Assembly (NCBI RefSeq): GCF_001654985.1
Contig: NZ_LXEU01000049.1
Location: 180,646-244,645, forward strand
Direction: 5' to 3'
Origin: Kluyvera georgiana ATCC 51603
Lineage (GTDB): Bacteria; Pseudomonadota; Gammaproteobacteria; Enterobacterales; Enterobacteriaceae
Length of the DNA: 64,000 nucleotides
Below are positions 47,669 to 57,406 of the stretch, in pieces. Within the stretch, counting starts at the first letter, position 1; the number at the start of each line of letters is the position of its first letter. Below the pieces are notes generated by a model. It did not search any database, was not told the DNA's origin, and saw only the letters and a program-made list of their open reading frames with translations. The translations under genes and the position numbers were made by a program.

Positions 47669-48847
47669 TTAAAACGATTGCCAGAAATTCTGCTCGTTGC
47701 TACCCGTCGCGACAACAGGCTGTAGCGCCAGGCCACCGGCAGCCTGGCGCGGCGATGCGGTATGTTGTTCGTCGCCCACGCGGAAATTCTGCGTGCGGGA
47801 CTGCAGTTCAATCACCTGACGCTTAAGAATATCGGACGATCTCGCCAGCTCTTCAACCACCGTGATATTGCTTTGCGTCACCGTTTCCAGCTCATTCAAC
47901 GCCAGCGTAATCTGATCGATCCCTTTTTCCTGCTCGGAAGTCGACACGGCAATCTGTTCCATCAGACCGTTTAGCTCGCCCGAGCCAGCGACGATCTCCT
48001 GCATGTTTTTCTCCGCTTCGGCGACGATACTGGCCCCCTGCGTAACGTTGTCGCTGGTGACGCTAATTAAGGTCTTAATATTTTTGGCCGCTTCCGCGCT
48101 ACGGTGAGCCAGATTACGCACTTCACCGGCCACAACCGAGAACCCCTTGCCATGATCGCCTGCCCTCGCCGCTTCCACCGCCGCATTCAGCGCCAGAATA
48201 TTCGTCTGGAAGGCAATGCCGTCAATCATGGCAATAATTTCCGTCATCTGCCGGGCGCAGTCGGTAATCGACTGCATATTGGTCGCCACTTCGCCCATCA
48301 GCGCGCCGCCTTTACGGGCACACTGCGTCGCCTCACTAGCGCGTTCGCTCGCCAGACGCGTATGTTCCGCGTTATTTTTGGTGCTGGCGGCAATCTGCTC
48401 CATGCTTGCCGCGGTCTCCATCAGGGTGGCCGACTGCTGCTCGGTTTTCACCGACAGTTCGCCGCTGCGGGTTGCCAACTGATCGGATAGCGACATGGCG
48501 GTGTCCGAAGAGGCGCGAATTTCTGCAACCAGCGTTGAAATATTATTCGATAAACTATTGATTCCCGGAATTAAGCGCCCGGCACAGTTATTGCCGAAAA
48601 CAGGAATGCGCACCGACAGGTTGCCATCATTAACTTCATCAATGCTGCGCTTAACCGCATTAATCGGCGTCACCAGATATTTGGTCATGTAGAGCCACAA
48701 AAGCCCCAACGCCGCTACCCATACAATATTAATTGTTAATAGCAAGAATATATTTTTTGATAGTATTAAACAGATCACATCGGCAATAACAAAAACCGTC
48801 AAAATAAATACCAGGATAAACGTTCGGACGCTAATGTTTTTAAACAT
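47669..48847 (-). CDS. Methyl-accepting chemotaxis protein without periplasmic domain
   Basis: A 392-residue receptor. Two adjacent transmembrane helices (about residues 8-55) leave practically no periplasmic part; a HAMP domain follows (YLVTPINAVKRSIDEVNDGNLSVRIP), then the coiled-coil signalling domain with the conserved hairpin tip IDGIAFQTNILALNAAVEAARAG. The end NEQNFWQSF resembles the CheR-binding pentapeptide NWETF. With no sensor domain, it may sense via the membrane or a cytoplasmic signal. Confidence 0.9.
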   Translation of the reverse strand: MFKNISVRTFILVFILTVFVIADVICLILSKNIFLLLTINIVWVAALGLLWLYMTKYLVTPINAVKRSIDEVNDGNLSVRIPVFGNNCAGRLIPGINSLSNNISTLVAEIRASSDTAMSLSDQLATRSGELSVKTEQQSATLMETAASMEQIAASTKNNAEHTRLASERASEATQCARKGGALMGEVATNMQSITDCARQMTEIIAMIDGIAFQTNILALNAAVEAARAGDHGKGFSVVAGEVRNLAHRSAEAAKNIKTLISVTSDNVTQGASIVAEAEKNMQEIVAGSGELNGLMEQIAVSTSEQEKGIDQITLALNELETVTQSNITVVEELARSSDILKRQVIELQSRTQNFRVGDEQHTASPRQAAGGLALQPVVATGSNEQNFWQSF

Positions 48848-49008
48848 AACCTACCCTCAACGCTGGTTGTATAATTTGGTTATATCACCAGAAGGTGTAT
48901 TTTCCAGACCATTTTAACTATTTTCATCACTTTAACCGTTCGCGGTGTCAGTTTGCCTTTATACAGAACAGAATGATGACTAAAGATAAATTCACCGCGC
49001 AATGCTAT

Positions 49009-49102
49009 TTAAGCATGGCTTAACCCTTTAGAAATAAAGAACAATATAATGAACGGCGCTTATTTATTAACTGGTATTTCATTATCATTAAGCCATGCTT
49101 AA
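49009..49102. repeat. Two inverted copies of a 15-base palindrome in a divergent promoter region
   Basis: TTAAGCATGGCTTAA (49009-49023) and TTAAGCCATGCTTAA (49088-49102). Each is a dyad TTAAGC-N3-GCTTAA, and the second is the exact reverse complement of the first. Their centres are 79 bases apart in the 366-base gap between the divergent chemoreceptor and MHYT-GGDEF-EAL genes, so they look like paired operators. Confidence 0.75.
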
Positions 49103-49213
49103 TATATTAGATAAGATGCCCAATCAGATAAAAAAGATAACTCTTTCGCTATTTTACTGGTTTAAATTCGGAATTTACTGATAGATTAAATAGAACCCAC
49201 TCTATGAAAAGGT

Positions 49214-51367
49214 ATGGTTTGCATGACGCTACACGCTTCGTGGGACCCGATACTGGTCGGTATTTCATTCCTGGTGGCATTCATCGCATCTTTCGTTGCG
49301 CTTGATAGTGCTGCAAAAATTGCTGCTTCAAATAAGAAGGCGGCTATCTTCTGGCGTATTACCGGCGGCGCGACGCTGGGCATTGGCATCTGGTCGATGC
49401 ATTTTATCGGCATGCTGGCCATGAAGATGCCAATGCCAATGAGCTATCACCTGGCGCTGACGGTCATTTCACTGCTGGCGGCGATTATCGCGTCTTCACT
49501 GGCGATTAATATCGCCGTCGCGGGAAATACGCTGTCGCTTAAACGCTTGTGCATTGCCACCGCCCTACTCAGCAGCGGCGTCGTCGTCATGCACTATGTT
49601 GGTATGGCTGCGCTAATGTCGCATGACGATATCATCTGGAGCGTGCCGCTGATTATCGCCTCCGTGGTGATCGCTATCGTTGCCTCCTGCGTCGGCTTGT
49701 GGTTAGCCTTTAGCCTGCGTCTGAACAGTAAAGGGGTATTGCTGACGCGCGTTGGCGCGGCGTTTGCCATGGGGATTGCGATTGCCGCGATGCACTATAC
49801 CGGCATGAGCGCCGCCACTTTTACCGGCGGTGGGCATATCATGGCCAATCATGCGGCCATGGTGAGCGAAGAAGGCCTTTCGATATGGGTTTCCGCCACC
49901 ACGCTACTGCTGCTGGGGCTGATGCTCATGATCTCCATGGTTGATTCTCAGGTGCGCACGACGCGGCTCACCGAAAACCTCCAGCGCCTGAACCAACAGC
50001 TTGAGCAGCAGGCACGCTACGACGGGCTTACCGGCCTCGCTAACCGTAGTCAGATTGACATGCGCCTGCTGGCTTGCCTCCATCAGGCTCGACTGGCAGG
50101 CAGCACTTTCGCGCTGGTTTTGATGGATCTCGACCGCTTTAAGCTGGTCAACGACGCCTGGGGCCATCACGTCGGCGACAACCTGCTGGTTTCCGTCGCC
50201 AACCGCATGAGCGCCTGCCTGATGCCGAAAATGACCCTCGCCCGCATCGGCGGCGACGAGTTTATTCTGCTGGCGCCCGACTGCACCGAGGCGGAAATCG
50301 CCGATATCTGCACGCGGATGGTCGAAAGCATCCGGCGGCCGTTTTACCATTCCGGGCAAATACTGCAAATCTCGCTGAGCGTTGGCATCAGCCTCTACCC
50401 CGGTCACGGCGAAACGCCGCAGGATCTAAAGCTCGCCGCCGATACCGCGATGTATCACGTGAAACATAGCGGGCGAAACGGATGGGTGTTCTACAACGAG
50501 TCGATGCTCGATAGCACCTGGCAGGGCGCGCATTTCTTACAGGATCTCACCCAGGCGTTGGAGAACAATCAGTTTGAACTGTGGTACCAGCCGAAATACC
50601 ACGTCAAAGAAAAACGGATTTACGGCTTTGAAGCATTACTGCGCTGGCGGCATCCGAAAAAAGGCATTTTACTGCCGGAAGTCTTCCTTTCTACGCTACA
50701 GAATACGGGGCTGATTGTTTCAGTGGGTAACTGGGTGCTGGAGCAGGCCTGCATTCAGATGCATAAGTGGAGCCTTTCCGGGCACGATGACTGGACGCTT
50801 TCGCTGAATATCTCACCGGTACAGTTTGAGCAGCAAAACTTCTATGAGCTGGTCTGCGACGCGCTGGTTCGCCATCGCATTTCACCAACGCGCTTAACCA
50901 TCGAACTTGCGGAAACCACGGCGCTGCACGGTTTCGATCGCAGCGTGCAAATCTTTAATGATTTCTGCCGCATTGGTATCACTATTTCCATTGATAACTT
51001 TGGCGTCGGCTACTCCAATATGCTGGCGCTACAGGATCTCCCCGCCGGGGAATTGAAGATTGATAAAAGCTTTATGAAAGATATGCGGGAGAACAGTAAA
51101 CACATCAAAATCGTCTCGACGATTATCACCATCGCCCACTCCATGAACATGGATGTGGTGGCGGAAGGCGTAGAAACCCAGGAGCAGCAGCGTATCCTCA
51201 CCGGGCTGGGCTGCGACGCACTACAGGGGTTCTGGTTCTCCGACCCGGTACCGGCGGAGGATATTGAAGTGATGCTGAGTAATCTCCCGCTCAGCGGCGA
51301 TCCTAACGCGCCAGCCGCACTGCGCCGCGATATTTCATCATCAACCGGGAAAAAGAGGCAGGCGTGA
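49214..51367 (+). CDS. MHYT-GGDEF-EAL cyclic-di-GMP protein
   Basis: A 717-residue membrane protein. Residues 1 to about 250 form an MHYT sensor of seven helices with repeats MHFIGM, MHYVGM and MHYTGM, proposed to bind copper and sense gases such as O2, CO or NO. A diguanylate cyclase domain has intact GGDEF at about residue 346 and an EAL phosphodiesterase domain has intact EALLRW at about 473. Both catalytic signatures are present, so synthesis, breakdown or both are possible. Start ATG 49214, or 49223. Confidence 0.93.
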   Translation: MVCMTLHASWDPILVGISFLVAFIASFVALDSAAKIAASNKKAAIFWRITGGATLGIGIWSMHFIGMLAMKMPMPMSYHLALTVISLLAAIIASSLAINIAVAGNTLSLKRLCIATALLSSGVVVMHYVGMAALMSHDDIIWSVPLIIASVVIAIVASCVGLWLAFSLRLNSKGVLLTRVGAAFAMGIAIAAMHYTGMSAATFTGGGHIMANHAAMVSEEGLSIWVSATTLLLLGLMLMISMVDSQVRTTRLTENLQRLNQQLEQQARYDGLTGLANRSQIDMRLLACLHQARLAGSTFALVLMDLDRFKLVNDAWGHHVGDNLLVSVANRMSACLMPKMTLARIGGDEFILLAPDCTEAEIADICTRMVESIRRPFYHSGQILQISLSVGISLYPGHGETPQDLKLAADTAMYHVKHSGRNGWVFYNESMLDSTWQGAHFLQDLTQALENNQFELWYQPKYHVKEKRIYGFEALLRWRHPKKGILLPEVFLSTLQNTGLIVSVGNWVLEQACIQMHKWSLSGHDDWTLSLNISPVQFEQQNFYELVCDALVRHRISPTRLTIELAETTALHGFDRSVQIFNDFCRIGITISIDNFGVGYSNMLALQDLPAGELKIDKSFMKDMRENSKHIKIVSTIITIAHSMNMDVVAEGVETQEQQRILTGLGCDALQGFWFSDPVPAEDIEVMLSNLPLSGDPNAPAALRRDISSSTGKKRQA

Positions 51368-51394
51368 AAGTCGGTGATTCCTCTGCCGCGAGCA

Positions 51395-51787
51395 TCAGCG
51401 GGGATCGCGATCCCCGCGTTCGAGCCAGGCGACCGTGAAGGTCTGGTAGTCGCTGGCGTCAACCTGCTCTTCTACGCCATGGCATTGCAGGCGGTTGGTC
51501 GGTTCGCGTAGCGTATGGCGCTCAAACTTTTCGACGAGCGTGCACTCTTCAAGCCAGCGTTTTCCCAGGGCGACCTCATCGCTCTTGATCCCCGGCATCA
51601 GCACCAGCACCACCAGCAGGGCAAAGGCCGCCGCAGCGGAAAGCCATGTCGTGAACAGCACGGCAATCGGCACGTTAAGCTTTGAAAAAAGATAACTTGC
51701 CAGCAGCAAAAGCAGAAAAATGCCGAGCAGCACTTTGCCAAATATCATGACATCAGACATATAAATCATCGCTGTTTGCCCGAGCAT
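51395..51787 (-). CDS. Small inner-membrane protein of unknown function
   Basis: A 130-residue protein with two N-terminal transmembrane helices (about residues 14-34 and 40-65) and a soluble C-terminal tail with two cysteines (EECTLVEKF and LQCHGVEE). Family not recognised. Starts at 51787, 51769 and 51760 are all possible; none has a clear ribosome site. It converges with the MHYT gene. Confidence 0.65.
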   Translation of the reverse strand: MLGQTAMIYMSDVMIFGKVLLGIFLLLLLASYLFSKLNVPIAVLFTTWLSAAAAFALLVVLVLMPGIKSDEVALGKRWLEECTLVEKFERHTLREPTNRLQCHGVEEQVDASDYQTFTVAWLERGDRDPR

Positions 51788-52020
51788 AAGAAGGTGAAAC
51801 GCGGCCTATCCGCAGAAGATATCGCACGCGTGATATCGTCCGCCAATTATAGCACTCCCGCCATCTCCGCAAGCGTCTCAGCAGAACGATACTCCATGCT
51901 GGCAGTGCCTCTGCCACGTTAATCATTGCTGATATCCGTGATGCAGCGCGCGGTTTGCGGTTCGCTATCCCCTTGTTGCCAGGCTATATCTTAGACATCT
52001 TTACTCAAAGAGGATGGGCT

Positions 52021-52587
52021 ATGGCAGGCAAAAAGATATTGATGCTGGTTGGCGATTACGCGGAAGATTATGAAACCATGGTGCCTTTTCAGGCGCTACA
52101 GATGATTGGTCATCAGGTGGATGCCGTTTGTCCCGACAAGCCGAAAGGCGACTATATTATGACGGCGATTCATGACTTTGACGGTGCCCAGACCTACAGC
52201 GAGAAACCCGGTCATCGCTTCGTGCTCAACGCCGATTTTGCCAGCGTCGATGAGGCGGATTACGACGCGCTGCTGATTCCCGGCGGACGCGCGCCAGAAT
52301 ACCTGCGTCTATACGAAGCGGTCATTAAGCTGGTTCAGGACTTCGATGTGGCGAACAAACCCATTGCCGCGGTTTGCCATGGCCCGCAGCTGCTGGCCGC
52401 CGCGGGTGTTTTGCAAGGCCGGACCTGCAGCGCCTACCCGGCCTGTGCGCCGGAAGTGCGGCTGAGCGGCGGCGAATATGCCGATATTGGTATCGATGAA
52501 GCGTATGTGGACGGCAACCTCGTGACCGCGCCGGCATGGCCTGCACATCCGCAATGGCTGGCGAAGTTCGCTGAACTGTTGCGATAG
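52021..52587 (+). CDS. DJ-1/PfpI family protein
   Basis: A 188-residue protein with the PfpI/YhbO-like fold: the nucleophile Cys at about residue 119 in AVCHGPQLL and the acidic partner in [11 protein letters not shown]. Family members are reported as deglycases, glyoxalases or peptidases; the exact activity here cannot be told. Start at 52021 ([13 protein letters not shown]); the upstream frame has no homology. Confidence 0.9.
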   Translation: MAGKKILMLVGDYAEDYETMVPFQALQMIGHQVDAVCPDKPKGDYIMTAIHDFDGAQTYSEKPGHRFVLNADFASVDEADYDALLIPGGRAPEYLRLYEAVIKLVQDFDVANKPIAAVCHGPQLLAAAGVLQGRTCSAYPACAPEVRLSGGEYADIGIDEAYVDGNLVTAPAWPAHPQWLAKFAELLR

Positions 52588-52605
52588 AACGGCTATCGGA
52601 CTCAA

Positions 52606-52632
52606 AAACAGGCGCTTTTTAGCGCCTGTTTT
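52606..52632 (+). terminator. Terminator after the DJ-1/PfpI gene
   Basis: AAACAGGCGCT-TTTT-AGCGCCTGTTTT between convergent genes. Confidence 0.9.
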
Positions 52633-52649
52633 CATTGGATAAACCCGGT

Positions 52650-53519
52650 TCAGTCATGGATTTTAACGTCAAGACAGCCGCGAACAAATACCGGGTTAAA
52701 ATGTTTCACCGCTTCCCCCACATAGCCCGCATCCAGCGCGCTGATTTTAGCCATTTCAGCATCGGTCAGGGAAAAATCCCAGATGGCAAAGTTCTCTGCA
52801 ATACGTTTTTGTTGGGTGGATTTCGGGATCACCGTGACGCCACGCTGCACGTTCCAGCGTAAGACAACCTGCGCAATGGTTTTTTGATGGGCATCGGCAA
52901 TGCCTTGCAGCATTTCATCTTCATACGGTTTATGTCTTCCGCCGCCTAACGGCGCCCAGGCTTCAGGCTGAACGTGATAGCGCTTCATGGTTTCCAGCGC
53001 GGCAGGCTGCGCAAAGTAAGGATGCAATTCCACCTGGTTGACCATTGGCTTAATTCTGACGGTTTCACAGAAGTTGGTTAACACATGCGCATAGAAATTC
53101 GACACGCCGATGGCTTTCAGTTTATCGGCATCATAAGCCTCTTCCAGCGCGCGCCACGCGCTGAAATAATCCCCCATCGCCTGATGCAGTAAATAGAGGT
53201 CAAAATAGGCTAGCCCTGACTTTTTCAGCGACGCGTCAATACCGGCTTTCGCCGCGTCGAAGCTGGCCATGTCCTGCACCCACAGCTTGGAGGTAATGAA
53301 TAGTTCCTCGCGGGTACACAGCCCATCAGCGATGGCTTCACGAACGGCCTCCCCTACGGCGTCTTCGTTGCCATAGACGGCAGCGGTATCAATAAGGCGA
53401 TAACCCGTGCGAATAGCGCTTAACACCGACTGCTTACATTCTTCTTTATCGGTAACCTTAAATACGCCAAACCCCACCATCGGCATTTTTAGATTGTTAC
53501 TTAATACTGAATATTCCAC
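52650..53519 (-). CDS. Aldo/keto reductase
   Basis: A 289-residue NADPH-dependent aldo/keto reductase of the 2,5-diketo-gluconate reductase type. The catalytic tetrad is visible: Asp in RLIDTAAVYGNE, Tyr in the same motif, Lys in FITSKLWVQD, His in YLLHQAMGD. Cofactor motif VIPKSTQQKRIAENF. Probably reduces small aldehydes; the substrate is unknown. Confidence 0.92.
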   Translation of the reverse strand: MEYSVLSNNLKMPMVGFGVFKVTDKEECKQSVLSAIRTGYRLIDTAAVYGNEDAVGEAVREAIADGLCTREELFITSKLWVQDMASFDAAKAGIDASLKKSGLAYFDLYLLHQAMGDYFSAWRALEEAYDADKLKAIGVSNFYAHVLTNFCETVRIKPMVNQVELHPYFAQPAALETMKRYHVQPEAWAPLGGGRHKPYEDEMLQGIADAHQKTIAQVVLRWNVQRGVTVIPKSTQQKRIAENFAIWDFSLTDAEMAKISALDAGYVGEAVKHFNPVFVRGCLDVKIHD

Positions 53520-53735
53520 GGTAATGCCTCTATCAGGTTAAAATATGATTTTAGGGCAGAAACATTAAGACGATTAGTCCACAATCCCAGAAGTGACCTA
53601 TGCAATAAATTCATTAATACCAGTAAGCTTCTTTTCTGACGTATCCAACCGCTTAGTGGTTAATCTGCTATCGTCAGTGGAAATACTAAAACCACCTGGT
53701 TTTAACGTATTTTTGACGATGAGTTCGATGAATGG

Positions 53736-54950
53736 TTGTTAGCACAGGGTCAGCAGACGCTCTCCACAGCTGCCGCCCCTGTGGCCCACTTCAGCGGCCA
53801 AAAAGTACTGGTGGTGGATGACAACAGCACGAACCTGCGCCTGCTTGATACCATGCTTCGTCAGATGGGACTGGCGCCGACCTGCGTCAACAACGCCAGC
53901 GAGGCGTTACGGCTGACGACCGGGAGCGAACGCTGGCCGTTATTCCTGCTCGATGCGCAGATGCCGGATATGGACGGCATTTCGCTCGCGCTTGAGCTTT
54001 CCGCCCTGCCGCAAACCGGGCAGAGCAATATCATCATGCTCAGCTCAATGAACCGCCATTTTGACGCCAGGATGCTTAAACGCATCGGCATCGCCCACTA
54101 TCTGCACAAACCCGTTGCCCAGTGTGAGCTGCACCAGGTTATCGCCAGTGTCCTTGAATCCCTCCCCGCCGCGGCCCCTGCCCCTGACCCCATTGTGACG
54201 ACCACCGTGCCGCAGACCGAATTACGTATTCTGCTGGCCGAGGATAACCTGGTGAATCAGAAAGTCGCCAGACGCCTGCTGGAACAGCTCGGGCACCGGT
54301 GCGAAGTGGTAAACAATGGCCGTGAGGCCCTTGAGTGCTGGCGGGAACAGCCCTGGGATCTCCTGCTGATTGACCTGCAAATGCCTGAAATGGACGGCGA
54401 AACCGCCATCCGCCTGCTGCGCGAAGAAACACGCGCGCAGGGGCGCGGCCACCAGCCCGCCATCGCGATGACCGCCCACGCCATGCAGGGCGACAGAGAG
54501 CGCTGTCTGGCGATGGGCTTCGATGGCTATATCGCCAAACCGGTAAGCCAGGAGACGCTGAGCGAGGAAATAGCCCGCGTCCGTTCAGAGGGCGATCAGG
54601 GCCTGCCGGACGAAGCGCGGCTGTTAAAACAGTGCGCGGACGATCCCGCACTGGTTGATGAGCTGTTGGGACTGTTCGGCCAGGGGCTTGACGGAGCAAT
54701 GGCAGCCATACAACAGGCCATCGACAGCGACGATCGTGAGGCTCTGCGCCGGGCCGCGCATAAGCTTCGCGGCGAAGCGGTTACCCTCGGTTTTAGCGCC
54801 CTTGCAGAGCGCCTCCAGCAGCTTGAGAGTCAGGCACCATTGCTGGAACAGGCCGGGATTAGCGTACTACAAGGCGAAGTTAGCGAGGAGGCAAGGCGTT
54901 GTGCTGCGTGGCTACGCCGCACAACGCAGGAGGTAAAACATGATCCGTAG
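53736..54950 (+). CDS. Orphan REC-REC-Hpt phosphorelay protein (kinase part missing)
   Basis: A 404-residue product equal to the C-terminal half of a BarA/ArcB-like hybrid kinase. It has receiver 1 (KVLVVDDNSTN, Asp at about 73 in LLDAQMPDMDG), receiver 2 (RILLAEDNLVNQ, Asp at about 212 in LLIDLQMPEMDG) and an Hpt domain (His at about 342 in AAHKLRGEAVTLG). No sensor, dimerisation or ATPase domain precedes it; the frame closes at a stop at 53703. Only a TTG at 53736 could start it, so it may be a truncated kinase gene. It overlaps the GH2 gene by 11 bases. Confidence 0.75.
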   Translation: MLAQGQQTLSTAAAPVAHFSGQKVLVVDDNSTNLRLLDTMLRQMGLAPTCVNNASEALRLTTGSERWPLFLLDAQMPDMDGISLALELSALPQTGQSNIIMLSSMNRHFDARMLKRIGIAHYLHKPVAQCELHQVIASVLESLPAAAPAPDPIVTTTVPQTELRILLAEDNLVNQKVARRLLEQLGHRCEVVNNGREALECWREQPWDLLLIDLQMPEMDGETAIRLLREETRAQGRGHQPAIAMTAHAMQGDRERCLAMGFDGYIAKPVSQETLSEEIARVRSEGDQGLPDEARLLKQCADDPALVDELLGLFGQGLDGAMAAIQQAIDSDDREALRRAAHKLRGEAVTLGFSALAERLQQLESQAPLLEQAGISVLQGEVSEEARRCAAWLRRTTQEVKHDP

Positions 54951-57141
54951 GCTTATTCTGTTACTGGCATTCAGCCCCATGCTGGCACAGGCGAGCCAGC
55001 CGCTCACCTGGTCGCTGGCTGGAATGTGGCGCGTGCATGATGCTAACGACAGCGCATTCGACGGGGTTAATGCCCCTGAACACGGCTGGCGTGCGCTTCG
55101 GGTGCCTGCCAACTGGTACAGCGCCGGATACGATCATCAGGGCGCCCTGTGGTATCGGCATGAATTTACGCTTCCTGAGCCTGCGCCGAATACCATGGCG
55201 ACCTTAGTTTTTGACGGCGTGGACTATTTTGCCGACGTCACGCTCAACGGAAAAGCGCTGGCTCGTCATAAGGGCTATTTTCAGCGCTTCCCAGTGGATG
55301 TCAGCGACGCGCTGCGCCGCCATAACCGGCTCGCAGTCCGGGTAGACAGCCCTTATGAGGATCCTGAAAAAATCTGGCCGCTGCACAAAACGCTGGTGAA
55401 GGGGATACTTAACCAACACGATACCCGCCCCGGCGGCGCATGGTCGGTTCAGGGGCAGGATGCCAATTCAGGAGGGATCTGGGCGCCGGTAAAACTGCAT
55501 CTGAGCCGCGGCGTAACGATAGATGACGTGATTCTACGGCCTGACTGGCAGAAGGGGCTGGAAAACCCGGTTTTGCGGGCCGAAATCCGTTATCGGGCAC
55601 TGACGACCGGATCGGCCACCCTGCGCCTCTCAGCCATACCGGATAATTTCAACGGCCAGCGCTTTTACCAGGATTTTCCGGTTAATCTCGCGACAACGGA
55701 CGGTAGGGTGCAAACTCTGAGCGTCACGCTGCCGATGGACGGCGCCAGGCTGTGGTGGCCGGTGGGCTATGGCAGGCCGAATCTCTACTGGGTACGCGTC
55801 ACCCTGGCGGATGACTTGGGGGTAATGGATACCGCTGTCACCCGCACGGGCCTGCGCAAGCTGGAAGAACAGGCGGATAACAAAGGCTGGCGGATTAACG
55901 ACAGGCGGCTGTTTATCATGGGTAGCAACTATATCGGTTCCCCGTGGCTCGGGACGATGACGCGGAAAAAATATCGCCGGGATTTCGAACTGGTGGAAGC
56001 GATGAACGCCAACGCGATCCGCGTTCACGGACACGTGGCAGGCCGCGCCCTTTATGAGGTGGCCGACGAGATGGGGTTGATGATCTGGCAGGATGTTCCC
56101 CTCCAGTGGGGCTACGATAATAGTGCTGCCTTTGCCGACAATGCGGTGCGCCAGACCCGTGAAATGGTTGAACAGTTCGGCAATTCCCCGGCCATTATCG
56201 TCTGGGGTGGACATAACGAGCCGCCCTGGAACTCCCCGTGGATGGAAGAACGCTTCCCCGACTGGAATAAAACGTTAAACCAGGCTCTGACGAAGCGGGT
56301 GGGCGATGCGCTGGCGGAAGACACGTCGCGCATCGTACATCGTTTTTCCGCCGTCGAGGAACACTACTGGGCCGGATGGTATTTTGGCACCATGCGCGAT
56401 CTGCTCGCTCCCGCCAAAACCGGGATCATCACTGAGTTTGGCGCCCAGGCCCTGCCGCGACTCTCGACACTGAAAACCATCGTACCCACCCATCTAATAT
56501 GGCCGAAGAGTACAGCGGCAGACGATCCCGGCTGGACGTACTGGAAATACCATAATTTCCAGCCTTTCCAGACCTTTAAATTTGCGAACATACCGCGCGG
56601 GAAGACCATTCAGGAGATGATTGATAATACTCAGAAATATCAGGCAGATCTGGTCGCCATGGCGGCGGAAAGCTATCGCCGACAGCGCTTTCAGCCGGTG
56701 ACCGCCCTCTTCCACTTTATGTCTGTCGAGACCTGGCCCTCGATCAACTGGGGCGTGGTGGATTATCTGCGTAAGCCGAAAGCGGGCTACTACGCGCTAC
56801 AAAGGGCTTATCAGCCGATCCTGCCCTCCATTGAGCCCGTAACCGCCGTCTGGCGTCAGGGAAGCAAGGCGGCTTTACGACTATGGGCGATCAACGACAC
56901 CTGGTCCGACTGTCGTGATTGTCGCCTGAAGTGGCAAGTGAAGCAAAATGGACGGACACTTGCTAAAGGCGATATAACGCGGACGCTACCTCCGGATTCA
57001 GGCAGCCAGGTCAAGGAAATTACCGTCACGCCCACCACCAGACATAAAGTGACCATTGAATACCGCATTGAGAATGACGCCGGAAAAGCGGTGGGATACA
57101 ACGTACGCCATGAGAACGTAGAGGAACCAATCTCACGATAA
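54940..57141 (+). CDS. Exported glycoside hydrolase family 2 protein (beta-mannosidase-like)
   Basis: A 733-residue protein with a Sec signal (MIRRLILLLAFSPMLAQA), an N-terminal jelly-roll sugar-binding domain (WYRHEFTLPEP, LVFDGVDYFADVTLNGKALARHKGYFQRF), an immunoglobulin-like domain and the TIM barrel. The acid/base Glu is in VWGGHNEPPW (about residue 427) and the nucleophile Glu in IITEFGAQALP (about 498). The substrate is probably an extracellular mannoside or glucuronide; family 2 does not settle which. AGGAGGTAAAAC precedes the ATG, which sits inside the phosphorelay gene. Confidence 0.88.
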   Translation: MIRRLILLLAFSPMLAQASQPLTWSLAGMWRVHDANDSAFDGVNAPEHGWRALRVPANWYSAGYDHQGALWYRHEFTLPEPAPNTMATLVFDGVDYFADVTLNGKALARHKGYFQRFPVDVSDALRRHNRLAVRVDSPYEDPEKIWPLHKTLVKGILNQHDTRPGGAWSVQGQDANSGGIWAPVKLHLSRGVTIDDVILRPDWQKGLENPVLRAEIRYRALTTGSATLRLSAIPDNFNGQRFYQDFPVNLATTDGRVQTLSVTLPMDGARLWWPVGYGRPNLYWVRVTLADDLGVMDTAVTRTGLRKLEEQADNKGWRINDRRLFIMGSNYIGSPWLGTMTRKKYRRDFELVEAMNANAIRVHGHVAGRALYEVADEMGLMIWQDVPLQWGYDNSAAFADNAVRQTREMVEQFGNSPAIIVWGGHNEPPWNSPWMEERFPDWNKTLNQALTKRVGDALAEDTSRIVHRFSAVEEHYWAGWYFGTMRDLLAPAKTGIITEFGAQALPRLSTLKTIVPTHLIWPKSTAADDPGWTYWKYHNFQPFQTFKFANIPRGKTIQEMIDNTQKYQADLVAMAAESYRRQRFQPVTALFHFMSVETWPSINWGVVDYLRKPKAGYYALQRAYQPILPSIEPVTAVWRQGSKAALRLWAINDTWSDCRDCRLKWQVKQNGRTLAKGDITRTLPPDSGSQVKEITVTPTTRHKVTIEYRIENDAGKAVGYNVRHENVEEPISR

Positions 57142-57151
57142 ATCTATTAAG

Positions 57152-57406
57152 TTATCTGTTTTGGGATCTCGCGACTTTTTCTACACGCTCAGTCATGGGT
57201 TTTAACACCAAGGCTTCAACAAGATTAATGCCTTCAGAGCCATACCGCCCGATGGTCAGCGTTTCACGTCGGTTATTGATACGATAGTCGTACCGAAATG
57301 TCACCGAACCCGCAGGCGTTACCAAAACATACAGACCATCACGGCCTGCAATCTTGTCGTTTTTCTCTCTGTTTTTCAGATGCTTAAGCTTAGTATCAGT
57401 CAGCAT
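57152..57406 (-). pseudogene. N-terminal fragment of a P4-type integrase
   Basis: MLTDTKLKHLKNREKNDKIAGRDGLYVLVTPAGSVTFRYDYRINNRR and LTIGRYGSEGINLVEA match the arm-binding DUF4102 domain of P4-like tyrosine integrases. After EA, where AR normally continues into the next helix, the sequence becomes unrelated and stops at 84 residues; core-binding and catalytic domains are missing. ACCGTCA repeats just upstream (57407-57520) are also usual near such genes. It probably marks the edge of a decayed island. Confidence 0.75.
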
